Positions 14,720 through 25,300 of a stretch of 46,230 nt of DNA are shown here, in pieces (within the stretch, counting starts at the first letter, position 1; every line of letters starts with the position of its first letter). Source of the stretch: an uncultured Mycoplasmatota bacterium (GTDB taxonomy: Bacteria > Bacillota_I > Bacilli_A > RF39 > UBA660); the NCBI GenBank assembly GCA_946497925.1, contig CAMMMG010000005.1, positions 1 to 46,230 of the forward strand, read 5' to 3'. The notes beneath the pieces were generated by a model. It was not told the DNA's origin. It saw only the letters and a program-made list of their open reading frames with translations, and ran no database searches. The position numbers and the translations under genes are program-made.

Positions 14720-16798
14720 ATGAAAAAGAAATTAATTAAACTTAAAGATAAATTAATAAAAACTATAAAAAGAATAAAAGATGAAAAGATTATAAGCAGT
14801 TATTTAAAAAATAATCGCTTATTTATTGTCTACATAGTAGTATGTGTCCTAAATTCTACTTTACTTAGAATATTTACTATGCCAACTATGGAAAACTACC
14901 TATCATTTAAATCAATAATAGCAGATCTTGCGGTTGTTACTATCATAGGTTCTTTTTCATACCTATTCAAAGGTAAAAAAAGATATATTTACCTATTAGT
15001 ATGGGCAGTTATTTTTACAGCAATATGTACTATAAATTCAGCTTATTATACATTCTATACATCGTTTGCAAGTGTATCTATGTTATCTCTTACACAATAT
15101 ATAGGGGAAGTAGGAGATGCTGTTGTTGAAAATGTCTTACAAATTAAAGATTTAGTATATATTCTACCTTTAATTTTCTTTATTTACTATTACCATCGTC
15201 TTGCTAAAAAAGATAAATATAAAATATATAGTAAAACAACTCGTATGAAAAAATTTAAAAATACAATTATAACAGGAGCAGTTATCCTATTTCTTTTCAT
15301 AATTTCTTTATCAAGTCTTGAAATAAGTAGATTTGTAAAACAGTGGAATAGAGAATATATTGTTATGAGATTTGGTATTTATATGTATCAAGGTAATGAT
15401 ATCATAGCAAGTATTCAGCCAAAAATATCTGCCATGTTTGGTTATGATGATGCTAAAAAAGAATTTAATGAATACTATAAAGATAGAAAAGATGAACAAG
15501 ACTACAGTAATGAATATACTAATATCTTTGAAGGACGTAATGTCATTGTAATTCATGCTGAATCTATGCAAGATATTGCCTTAAATAGAACTTTTAATGG
15601 AGAAGAAGTAACACCTAATTTAAATAGATTAATTGATGAAGGGCTATTCTTTACAAACTTCTATTCACAAGTAAGTGTTGGAACAAGTAGTGATACAGAA
15701 CTTACTTTCAATACCAGTTTAATGCCAACCCAAAATGGAACTGCTTTTGTAAGTTACTTTGATAGAACTTATATTGCAACACCATCACTAATGAAAGAAA
15801 AAGGATACTATACCTTTAGTATGCATGCTAATAATGCAGACTTTTGGAATAGACGTGCCATGCATGAATCTTTAGGTTATGATAAATTCTATAGTAAAGA
15901 AACATATGATGTTGATAAAGAAAATGTTATTGGTCTAGGTTTATCAGATAAAGAATTCTTTGCAGAGTCAGTAGAAAAAATAAAGAAAATAAGTGAAGAA
16001 CATGAAAAATATTATGGACTTTTAATAACATTAACAAATCATACCCCATTTTCAGATACTGATAAGTATGGAGAATTTGCAGTTACTATGAAAACAACAA
16101 TTACAAATGAAGATGGAACTACAGAAGAAATAGAAGCTCCATATTTAGAAGGGACTAAACTAGGTAATTACTTTAAATCAGTTCACTATGCTGATGCAGC
16201 TTTAGGAGAATTCTTCCAAGCAATGGATGAAGCAGGACTTCTAGATAATACCGTTGTAATACTTTATGGTGATCATGATGCAAGACTTCCAAGAAGTGAT
16301 TATAACTTAATGAATAACTATGATCCTGTTACTGATAGTGTTAAATCTAAAGATGATGAAACTTATGAAGAATATGATAGTTTTGATTATGAATTAGATC
16401 GTAAAGTACCATTATTAATTTGGACTAAAGATGGTAAAGTAAAAGGTAAAGTTGATTATACAATGGGTATGTATGATGTTATGCCTACTATTGGTAATAT
16501 GTTAGGATTTTATAATAAATATGCTCTAGGACATGATATCTTCGAAACCAAAGAAAATAATATTGCAGTATTTCCTAATGGTAACTGGATAACAGATAAG
16601 ATGTATTATAATAGTCAAAAAGGAGAATATAAACTTCTAAAAGATGAAATTATAGATGAAGATTATATTAGTAAGAATAATGAATATGCTGAAAAGTTAT
16701 TAGATGTTTCTAATAAAGCGATTGTCTTTGACTTATTTAATCCAAATAGTGAAGAAAAAGTAAGTGAAGTTAATAAAACTGAAGCAGGAGAGAATTAG
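14720..16798 (+). CDS. ltaS: LTA synthase family phosphoglycerol transferase
   Basis: A 692-residue membrane enzyme of the alkaline phosphatase/sulfatase superfamily that polymerises glycerol-phosphate for lipoteichoic acid. Five N-terminal helices (about 33-210) are followed by the outside catalytic domain. NVIVIHAESMQ gives a metal Glu, SVGTSSDTELTFNTSLMP the nucleophile Thr322, MHANNADFWNRRAMHESLGYDKFYS the substrate loop, and YGDHDAR the metal Asp/His pair. All catalytic elements are intact, at the upper end of family length. The start follows GAAGTGAGGTAATT. Family members also include primases and other phosphoglycerol transferases, so exact specificity is inferred. The small anchored protein gene follows after 13 bases. 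Confidence 0.93.
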   Translation: MKKKLIKLKDKLIKTIKRIKDEKIISSYLKNNRLFIVYIVVCVLNSTLLRIFTMPTMENYLSFKSIIADLAVVTIIGSFSYLFKGKKRYIYLLVWAVIFTAICTINSAYYTFYTSFASVSMLSLTQYIGEVGDAVVENVLQIKDLVYILPLIFFIYYYHRLAKKDKYKIYSKTTRMKKFKNTIITGAVILFLFIISLSSLEISRFVKQWNREYIVMRFGIYMYQGNDIIASIQPKISAMFGYDDAKKEFNEYYKDRKDEQDYSNEYTNIFEGRNVIVIHAESMQDIALNRTFNGEEVTPNLNRLIDEGLFFTNFYSQVSVGTSSDTELTFNTSLMPTQNGTAFVSYFDRTYIATPSLMKEKGYYTFSMHANNADFWNRRAMHESLGYDKFYSKETYDVDKENVIGLGLSDKEFFAESVEKIKKISEEHEKYYGLLITLTNHTPFSDTDKYGEFAVTMKTTITNEDGTTEEIEAPYLEGTKLGNYFKSVHYADAALGEFFQAMDEAGLLDNTVVILYGDHDARLPRSDYNLMNNYDPVTDSVKSKDDETYEEYDSFDYELDRKVPLLIWTKDGKVKGKVDYTMGMYDVMPTIGNMLGFYNKYALGHDIFETKENNIAVFPNGNWITDKMYYNSQKGEYKLLKDEIIDEDYISKNNEYAEKLLDVSNKAIVFDLFNPNSEEKVSEVNKTEAGEN

Positions 16799-16811
16799 AA
16801 GGGAGTAAATT

Positions 16812-17429
16812 ATGAGACTAAAGAAAAAAGTAAAAGTAATATTAGTATTAGCAATTATATTAATAATAGCAGGACTAGCATTCCTTGCTTATGAAAGCTT
16901 TAAACCTAAAGCAACAAAGACTGCAACTGTTGAAAATGAAATAAAAGATTATGGATATACCCTAAAATCTACAAGAAATGATAGATATAAAAAGATGTTT
17001 CAAGAATTACAAGACATTTTGAGTAAGAAAAAAGTTGATGAAGAAGCTTATGTTGAACAGATTAGTAAAATGTTTATAATGGATTTCTATACTTTAAATG
17101 ATAAACTTGCTAATACAGATGTAGGTGGAATTGATTTTGTACATGCTGATGCTAAAACTAACTTTTTAGAAAAGGCTGAAGATACAGTATATAAGTATGT
17201 AGAAAGTGATATTTATGGTAATAGAGACCAACAATTACCAGAAGTTACTGAAGTAACTGTTGAAAATGTTGAGAATATAGAGTATACTATAGGAACAGAT
17301 TTTACGGATGATTTTGCTTATCAAGTAGAAGTTTCCTTAAAATATAAAGAAGATATGGATTATCCTACTAAAGCTACACTTATCTTTGTGCATGAAGATA
17401 ATAAACTATCTCTAGTAGAAATGGAATAA
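16812..17429 (+). CDS. Unknown single-pass extracytoplasmic protein
   Basis: 205 residues with a basic start (MRLKKKVKV), one helix (8-27, ILVLAIILIIAGLAFLAY) and an outside domain of about 175 residues. The latter looks like helices followed by strands (EVTEVTVENVENIEYTIG, YQVEVSLKYKEDMDYPTKATLIFVHEDNKLSLVEM), a shape compatible with an NTF2-like fold. I do not recognise the family. It starts after AGAAGGGAGTAAATT, 13 bases downstream of ltaS, so it may assist LTA synthesis or localisation; that is guilt by position. No lipobox Cys. Confidence 0.75.
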   Translation: MRLKKKVKVILVLAIILIIAGLAFLAYESFKPKATKTATVENEIKDYGYTLKSTRNDRYKKMFQELQDILSKKKVDEEAYVEQISKMFIMDFYTLNDKLANTDVGGIDFVHADAKTNFLEKAEDTVYKYVESDIYGNRDQQLPEVTEVTVENVENIEYTIGTDFTDDFAYQVEVSLKYKEDMDYPTKATLIFVHEDNKLSLVEME

Positions 17430-17463
17430 TATCTTCTTTTTCTTTAAAATGGAGTGATGAATA

Positions 17464-18180
17464 ATGGAAAGATTACAAAAAGTAATAGCAAATGCAGGAG
17501 TTACATCAAGACGTAAAGCAGAAGAATTAATTAAAGAAGGTAGAGTAACAGTAAATGGTGTTATAGTAACTGAACTTGGTACTAAAGTAACTAACAAAGA
17601 TATAATCAAAGTAGATGGTAAAGAAATAGAAAAAGAAAAAAAGGTTTATTATCTACTTAATAAACCAAGAGGTATTATTACTAGTGTTACTGATGATAAG
17701 GAAAGGAAGACAGTAGTTGACTTAATACCATGTAATGAAAGAATCTATCCTGTGGGTAGACTTGATTATGATACAACAGGAGTCTTATTACTTACTAATG
17801 ATGGAGAGTTTGCAAATATACTTATGCATCCAAGTGATTTGGTAGAGAAAGTGTATATCGTTAAAGTAAAAGGCATTATTAAAGGAGATGCTATTAATAC
17901 TATTAAAAATGGTGTAACAGTAGATGGTGTTTCTTATGAGAAAGCTAAAGTTAAGTTAAGAAAAACTGATTATAAAACAAATACTTCTATGCTTACAGTA
18001 ACAATACATGAAGGTCGTAATCATGAAGTTAAGAAAATGTTTGAAGCAGTTGGTTTTCCTGTTTTAAAGCTTAGAAGAGATAGAGTTTTTATCTTTGATT
18101 TAAAAGGATTAAAGAGTGGTGAATATAGAAAACTAACTCCTAAAGAAGTAGCAATTGTTTATAGTTTAGAAAAAAAATAA
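17464..18180 (+). CDS. rluB: RsuA/RluB-type pseudouridine synthase
   Basis: A 238-residue RNA-modifying enzyme. An S4 RNA-binding domain (residues 2-48: ERLQKVIANAGVTSRRKAEELIKEGRVTVNG) precedes the catalytic domain with the signature GRLDYDTTGVLLLTNDGEFANILMHP, where Asp of RLDYDT is catalytic, and the later HEGRNHEVKKMFEAVGFPVLKLRRDRV. In Firmicutes this branch usually modifies 23S rRNA (RluB); RsuA or YtzG-like targets cannot be excluded. It starts after AATGGAGTGATGAATA, 34 bases after the anchored protein, and ends in a terminator. Confidence 0.93.
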   Translation: MERLQKVIANAGVTSRRKAEELIKEGRVTVNGVIVTELGTKVTNKDIIKVDGKEIEKEKKVYYLLNKPRGIITSVTDDKERKTVVDLIPCNERIYPVGRLDYDTTGVLLLTNDGEFANILMHPSDLVEKVYIVKVKGIIKGDAINTIKNGVTVDGVSYEKAKVKLRKTDYKTNTSMLTVTIHEGRNHEVKKMFEAVGFPVLKLRRDRVFIFDLKGLKSGEYRKLTPKEVAIVYSLEKK

Positions 18181-18200
18181 GAGCAATAGTCGCTCTTTTT
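18177..18200 (+). terminator. Terminator of rluB
   Basis: AAGAGC and GCTCTT pair around AATAGTC and are followed by TTTTAATTTTTTT. Confidence 0.75.
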
Positions 18201-18211
18201 AATTTTTTTAT

Positions 18212-18265
18212 TTTTAACGATTTTGGTGTTTACACCAAAATGGGGAATCTAAATGATTACTCATT
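18212..18265 (+). repeat. Palindromic direct repeat, left copy
   Basis: The core is a near-perfect palindrome, ATTTTGGTGT-TT-ACACCAAAAT (18220-18241). It is preceded by TTTTAAC and followed by GGGGAAT and a later ATTACT. The same arrangement recurs in the same orientation at 19983-20034, on the other side of the 464-aa gene. The function is unknown; see findings. Confidence 0.75.
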
Positions 18266-18407
18266 TTCTTATGCTTCAAGTCTATTTTGTTGCTTATTTT
18301 AGCCTAATCAATAAATTACTTAAAATCATATCATTTATGATAATTAGTATTTTTCAAAAATATAACATGGCATTATCACAAAATGGTTACACTACAGCAC
18401 ACTATGA

Positions 18408-18436
18408 TTGACTTTTTATATAAAAGATGGTAAAAT
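18408..18436 (+). promoter_or_regulatory. Promoter of the orphan 464-aa gene
   Basis: TTGACT, 17-base spacer, TAAAAT, 32 bases before the ATG. The gap from the left repeat to this promoter (about 140 bases) holds no ORF or other element I can name. Confidence 0.8.
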
Positions 18437-18468
18437 ATAGCTACTATTTTGATTAAGGGGGATTTTTT

Positions 18469-19863
18469 ATGAATAAAAAGGAATTAACTGCAGATGCTAG
18501 AGAATTAATTGCTGATGTGTCTTCTAAATTTTTACAAACACGTATAGAGACATCGCAAGATATATTAAATAATGATGGAAAGCCAAATATTACCTTAGAT
18601 GATTATATTAGTACAATAGAAAAATACAAAAATGATAGTAATCTTTTAAAATCATTTATAGATCAAAATTATAATAGAATATTATTTAATTCTTTAGAAA
18701 TAAAAGAATTAGTAGACTTAATTTATGAATCATTAAAAAAATATAATATAGATTTTGATTACTACTTTTCTTGGTATAGTAGATTTAGTAGTTTAATAGA
18801 ATTAGCTTTTTCAAATATCAAAAAAGCTTATGAAAATAAAATTCATGAGCAAACTTTAACAGAAAAAGAGTTAGAAAAATATGAAACTATTACAAAATGG
18901 AAATATGTGGCTAATAGTAATTACTCTTTTGGTATAAATCCAAGAGTTGATGGAGAAGTGTATTATGAAAAATCAGAAGGAGTTTTTACTATTATTAATT
19001 CCGAAAGGTTTATAGTGGCAAAAATTAATTATGATGGAACAGAAAAAATGGTTATAGAACTTATAGAAAAAGATGATATCTTTCCTGCTAAAAATACTTT
19101 TCTACACTCATCATTTCCAAATGATACATATAAAATAGAAGAAAATTCTATTGACTTGATCTATTTAAAAAAAGCAATTAATGGTAAAGAGGAAATGTTA
19201 CCATTTGTATGTTTATATGATATTGGGTATATTATAAGACCTGATGAAGTAGAGGCCTCAACTTCTTTTGCAATTAATATAACTGATTATTTGAATACAA
19301 TAGGTTTTTCGAACCATATAGACACAGTTTATACAAAAAAAGAATTGTTTTATATATTAAAAAGATGTAGGACATTTTCTTTGTTAACTGAAGAAAAAAA
19401 AGAACAATTAGATTTAGCTGTTAAACATGCAGCCGATTGGTGGGTTAATGCTATAATGATGAATGAAGAATATAACATTAAAGACCTCAATCTTTCCTTA
19501 ATTGTGCATGCATTAACAGGTAAAAAAATATTAATAATAGAAGAAAGTAAAATAGAAAAATTTAAAGAATATTTAGTTGATGAAATAAAATTCGATATGT
19601 ATCTTCATGATTTTTCATCGTCTATATACTATCCACAAGAAGATGATAATCTTGATGGGCCTTTAAATATTGCAGCTATTAAAGCTGGTATTGATTTAAC
19701 TCACTTTGCTTCTATGAAACTTAGACATACTATCATGTATGTAACACCAGAAATAATAAGTATAAGAATTTTCTTTAGTGATAAAATAATAATTTATGAT
19801 ACTAGCAAAAATAAAGAAGATAACGATAAAATTTTGAAAAATAGTAAAAAACTAACTCAATAA
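18469..19863 (+). CDS. Unknown orphan protein flanked by palindromic repeats
   Basis: 464 residues, not recognised. It has no signal peptide or membrane segment, so it should be cytosolic. Residues 1-150 look helical and charged; 155-290 look strand-rich (YYEKSEGVFTIINSERFIVAKINYDGTEKMVIELIEKDD); 300-465 mix helices with HAADWWVNAIMM, SLIVHALTGKKILIIEE and a DLTHFASMKLRHTIMYVTPEIISIRIFF end. The start follows TAAGGGGGATTTTTT and has a strong promoter. It sits alone between two direct copies of a palindromic repeat, with terminators on both sides, which marks it as a self-contained unit. No catalytic motif stands out. Confidence 0.75.
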   Translation: MNKKELTADARELIADVSSKFLQTRIETSQDILNNDGKPNITLDDYISTIEKYKNDSNLLKSFIDQNYNRILFNSLEIKELVDLIYESLKKYNIDFDYYFSWYSRFSSLIELAFSNIKKAYENKIHEQTLTEKELEKYETITKWKYVANSNYSFGINPRVDGEVYYEKSEGVFTIINSERFIVAKINYDGTEKMVIELIEKDDIFPAKNTFLHSSFPNDTYKIEENSIDLIYLKKAINGKEEMLPFVCLYDIGYIIRPDEVEASTSFAINITDYLNTIGFSNHIDTVYTKKELFYILKRCRTFSLLTEEKKEQLDLAVKHAADWWVNAIMMNEEYNIKDLNLSLIVHALTGKKILIIEESKIEKFKEYLVDEIKFDMYLHDFSSSIYYPQEDDNLDGPLNIAAIKAGIDLTHFASMKLRHTIMYVTPEIISIRIFFSDKIIIYDTSKNKEDNDKILKNSKKLTQ

Positions 19864-19878
19864 TTTAGATTTAGTAAG

Positions 19879-19897
19879 AAAAAGAGCCTCTTTTTAA
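19879..19897 (+). terminator. Short terminator-like hairpin after the orphan gene
   Basis: AAAAAGA-GCC-TCTTTTT, a 7-bp stem with a tight 3-base loop, 15 bases past the stop. Confidence 0.5.
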
Positions 19898-19982
19898 TAT
19901 TGGTCTAATTTATTTAACTGGTCCTCTTAGTTATCGGCTTTTCAACGCAGGAAAAACGTTTTAATAATTTGTTAGTACCTCG

Positions 19983-20034
19983 TTTTAACAATTTTGGTGT
20001 AAACACCAAAATAGGAATTAATTACATTACTACT
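19983..20034 (+). repeat. Palindromic direct repeat, right copy
   Basis: The core is ATTTTGGTGT-AA-ACACCAAAAT (19991-20012), again preceded by TTTTAAC and followed by AGGAAT and ATTACT. It matches the left copy in order and orientation with only the central two bases and a few flanking bases changed. The stretch between the gene end and this repeat (19898-19982) shows no ORF. Confidence 0.75.
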
Positions 20035-20049
20035 TTTAGAATAAAAATA

Positions 20050-20084
20050 AAGAAGATTTAGAAAAATATTAAATCTTCTTTTTA
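20050..20084. terminator. Bidirectional terminator
   Basis: AAGAAGATTT and AAATCTTCTT form a perfect 10-bp stem with T-rich runs on both strands. It can end leftward transcription from the ferredoxin gene and rightward transcription from the repeat-flanked unit. Confidence 0.75.
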
Positions 20085-20094
20085 TTATTGTGAA

Positions 20095-20163
20095 CTATTT
20101 GGGGTTCACTTCAAATAAAGCTTCTTCTAAAAATACATTTACTATTTTATCAAGATTAAGCAT
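20095..20163 (-). CDS. Possible 22-aa peptide downstream of ferredoxin
   Basis: A short ORF (MLNLDKIVNVFLEEALFEVNPK) that begins 3 bases past the ferredoxin stop, with AGAGGAAG about 8 bases before its ATG. The sequence is amphipathic. It may be a real small protein or chance; length and lack of a comparison keep the confidence low. Confidence 0.25.
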   Translation of the reverse strand: MLNLDKIVNVFLEEALFEVNPK

Positions 20164-20166
20164 TTT

Positions 20167-21369
<1,203 letters not shown>

Positions 21370-21387
21370 AATTACATTTAAAATATA

Positions 21388-21412
21388 CAAAAGACCACCT
21401 AGTCTTTTTTCT
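21388..21412 (+). terminator. Terminator after the tail-anchored protein
   Basis: AAAAGAC and GTCTTTT pair around a 6-base loop, followed by TTCTTTT. Confidence 0.7.
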
Positions 21413-21479
21413 TTTAGACACTTTAATTATTAGCAGTTTTATGATAAACTTGAAATATAAAAGTTAAGGGGGCATTTAT

Positions 21480-22319
21480 ATGAACTTAAATTTTGTTTTA
21501 AATGATTATATTTTAATATGGAATTTACTTTTTAAAGCATCTATTTCTTCTGATATTCAGAAATTTAAACAAAAGTTGTGGAAAAACTATCGTCATAGTT
21601 ATAATGATTTATATAAAGAAGAAGAACATATTTTAAAAGATCCAAAAAATTATATACCAGATGATGATACTATTTTTGATATGGTTAAAAATAGTGAAAC
21701 ATACCAAGAAATAAGAGAAGAAACTGAAAAGTATCGCTTAGAACTTCTACATACTTGGGACTCTTTAAAAAAAGATATAAATAAAAACTTAAAAGAAATA
21801 TTAAAATTTGATATTAAACTATATCATGTTTTAGTTGTTGATAAAAAGTTAGATATAATTGGTATGAACATTCCTACAAGTAGAAGAGTTAATACTATTA
21901 CTTGGGGTAATAGAAAAGATAGTGATAATTATACTCTTGCTATCCTTAATATAATTGAACACATTGTAAGAAAAGAACTAGCCAACTACAAAAGTGACTA
22001 TAAAGATATAGTAGATGCTATCATTGAACTTGCTATTGATAATGAACTAACATCAAGAACGTTAAAAAGAAGTGTCTATTTAAGAGGAGATAATTCCCTA
22101 AAATTCTTAAAAAGACAATTATACCCTTACTTTCTTATGTATTTAGGATATTCTAAAGAAGAAATTTTAAATAGAATGTTAGAAGATAAAATTGTTTTTG
22201 AACTTGATAAATACACCTTTGAAAGGCACCTTGCAACAGTTGATTTAAAAACATTCATTGATTTTTGTATTAAGAATCAACGTCATATTTTAAAAATAAA
22301 TGAGTTAGAAATAATATAG
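21480..22319 (+). CDS. Unknown protein upstream of polC
   Basis: A 279-residue, probably cytosolic protein with no recognised motif. It is rich in charged helices. One segment (YHVLVVDKKLDIIGMNIPTSRRVNTITWGNRKDSDNYTLAILNIIEHIVRKEL) looks like a small alpha/beta core. It starts with ATG after TTAAGGGGGCATTTAT. It is followed 23 bases later by polC with no terminator between, so the two may share a transcript, but a replication role is only a positional guess. Confidence 0.7.
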   Translation: MNLNFVLNDYILIWNLLFKASISSDIQKFKQKLWKNYRHSYNDLYKEEEHILKDPKNYIPDDDTIFDMVKNSETYQEIREETEKYRLELLHTWDSLKKDINKNLKEILKFDIKLYHVLVVDKKLDIIGMNIPTSRRVNTITWGNRKDSDNYTLAILNIIEHIVRKELANYKSDYKDIVDAIIELAIDNELTSRTLKRSVYLRGDNSLKFLKRQLYPYFLMYLGYSKEEILNRMLEDKIVFELDKYTFERHLATVDLKTFIDFCIKNQRHILKINELEII

Positions 22320-22342
22320 TTATTTAAACGGAGGCATGTAGT

Positions 22343-25300
22343 ATGGACAGCAAGTTAAATTTGTTTTTAGAAAAGATTAATCTAAATAAAGATTATTTTG
22401 ATTTTTTTAAGAATTCTACTTTAGATAAAATAGTTGTTAATAAAAACAATAAAAGTTTTTTAGTTAAAATAACTATCGATAAGTATTTACCTAAAGACAT
22501 ATTATCTAACCTTGTAGAGAATAAGTCTTTATTTTCGCCTAATTTAACCTATAACTTTACAGTTAGAAATCCTGATAATAATATATTACTCGACTATTAT
22601 CCATATTTTCTAGATATTTTAAAATCTAAAGATAAAATAAAATTAATAGATGTTTATAAAGATTCACTAGTTTATGAAGATGATACTTTAAGACTTATCG
22701 CTTATAATAAAAAAGAAGAAGATAGACTAAAAGAAATAACAAGTGATATAAATAATTTCTATCATAATATAGGTTTTAATGACTATATACCTGTTATTTT
22801 AAGAGAAGATAATATAATAGAAGAAATAAGTAATGAACTTTCTAATGTTACTATTCCTGAACCTATTAAGAAAGATGTTATTAAAGAAGAGCCTAAACGT
22901 TATAATAATAGTGGAACTCCTAGAAGAAGAAAAAGTACTGATGAAGGATGTATACTAGGTAAGACTATAGATAGTGATCCTATTAAGATGAGTTTATTAT
23001 TAGGAGAAGATAATGATGTAACAGTAGAAGGATATATCTTTGGTACTGATTATTTTGAGTCTAGTAAGACTAATTTTAAGATTATTACTTTAAAAATAAC
23101 AGATGAAACAGATAGTATCGCTTGTAAAGTATTTTGTAATGAAGATGAAGAGTATGCTAGACTTTGTAAAGCTTTAAAAGTAGGTACATGGCTTAAGATT
23201 AGAGGATATACGAAAATAGATAATTTTTCTAAAGATGAGTTAGTACTTAATGCTAGAGATATTATGCCAGTAGAGCATGAGGAAGAAGAAATTACTGATG
23301 AAGAGACAGAAAAAAGAGTAGAACTACATGCCCATACGATGATGAGTCAGATGGATGGAGTAGCAGATGAAGTAAAACTAGTAAAACAAGCGATGAAGTG
23401 GGGACATAAAGCAATTGCAATTACAGACCATAATGGTGTTCAAGCTTTTCCTCATGTTTATAACTTAGTAAGAGATTATAATAAAGGTAAAGAAGAAAAA
23501 GATAAGTTTAAAGCCTTATATGGAACAGAACTTGTTATGGTAGATGATAATGTAGATATCGTTATTAGACCTAATGATGGTAAACTATTAGACCAAACTT
23601 ATGTTGTTTTTGACTTTGAAACAACTGGTTTTAATGCCGGTGGTGCGGACTCTATTATTGAAATTGGTGCGGTTAAGATGAAAGGTGGAGAGATATTAGA
23701 ACGTTATGATGAACTAATTAATCCAGGAAGACCTTTACCTGCTAAAATAACAGAGATAACAAATATAACAGATTTAATGCTAGAAGATAAAGATAATGAA
23801 GAAAATGCTGTTAAAAGATTTATTGAATGGTTTGGTGACTTACCTATGGTTGCCCATAATGCTAAGTTCGATGTTTCTTTCTTAGAGATGGCTTATAAAA
23901 AATATAATCTAGGTGAGTTTAAGAATCCTGTTATTGATACCTTAGAATTATCAAGAACCCTAGATAATAACTATGCTCGTCATGGTCTATCCGCTCTAGT
24001 TAAAAGATATAATGTTCCATGGGATGAAGAGAGCCATCATAGAGGAGATTATGATGCTGAAGGTACTGCATTAGTCCTATATAAGATGTTAGAGAAACTA
24101 GATAGTAGAAATATAGAGACAATGGAACAACTTTCAAATATAGTAGATTCTAAAGAGATGTATAAATATGGTAATACTAATCATATCAATATTATCGCTT
24201 TAAATAAGAAAGGCCTAAAGAATCTATTTAAAATAGTCTCTTTTGCCAATACAACATATCTATATAAAACACCAAGAATACCAAGAAGTGTTATTAATGA
24301 ATATAGAGAAGGTCTTTTAATTGGTAGTGGTTGTTATGAAAGTGAAGTCTTTAAACAAGCGACTAGTAAGAGTGAAGAAGAACTATCTAATATCATTAGA
24401 TTCTATGACTATGTAGAAGTACAACCACCTGAATGTTATTCTCACTTAGTAGAAACAGGTGACTTTGCCAATGAAGGTGAAGTAATTAGTAATATCAATA
24501 AAATTATTAATACAACTATTGATGCCGGTAAACTGATTGTTGCAACAGGAGATGTTCATCACTTAACAAGAGAAGATAAAATATATAGAGAAATCATTGT
24601 TAATCAAAAAGTACCAGGAGGAGGACGTCATCCTCTAGCAAGAGGGGGTATTAAAAATATTCCATCAAATCACTTCAGGACAACAACAGAGATGTTAGAA
24701 GACTTCTCATTCTTAGATGAAGAAACAAGAAAACTAATAGTTATAGATAATCCTAATAAAATCGCTGATATGACAGAGATTATAGAAGTTATTATTGAAA
24801 CAGGAGGAATACCTTTCTCTCCTAAAATTGATAAAAGTGTAGAGACAGTTACTGACTTAGTCTTTACAAAAGCTAGTGATATGTATGGAGAACCACTTCC
24901 TTATAATATTGAAGAGAGAATTAGTACAGAGTTATATGGAGATGGAGTTTTTAAAGCAGTAGAAGCTAAGTTAAAAAGAGAAGAACCTAATCTAAATGAA
25001 GATGAGTTTAAGAAGAAGTTATTCGCTAACTTACATAATACTCTTTTAAAAGGCTTTGATGAAGTAAAGAAAGTAATAAAAGAAAATCTTAAAATAACTG
25101 ACCCTGAAATAACAGATGAAGACTTAGAGAAAACTCTTAAAAAGAACTTAGGTGGTGTAATAGGTGGAGGCTTCGATGTTATTTACCTAATCGCTCAAAA
25201 GTTAGTTAAACATTCTAATGATGATGGTTATATCGTTGGTTCCCGTGGTTCTGTTGGTTCATCTTTCGTCGCTACCATGATGGGAATAACTGAAGTAAAT

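Noticed and set aside
15311-15571. 86-aa minus-strand ORF inside the LTA synthase gene
   Set aside because: It is antisense to a clear enzyme frame and lacks a ribosome site.
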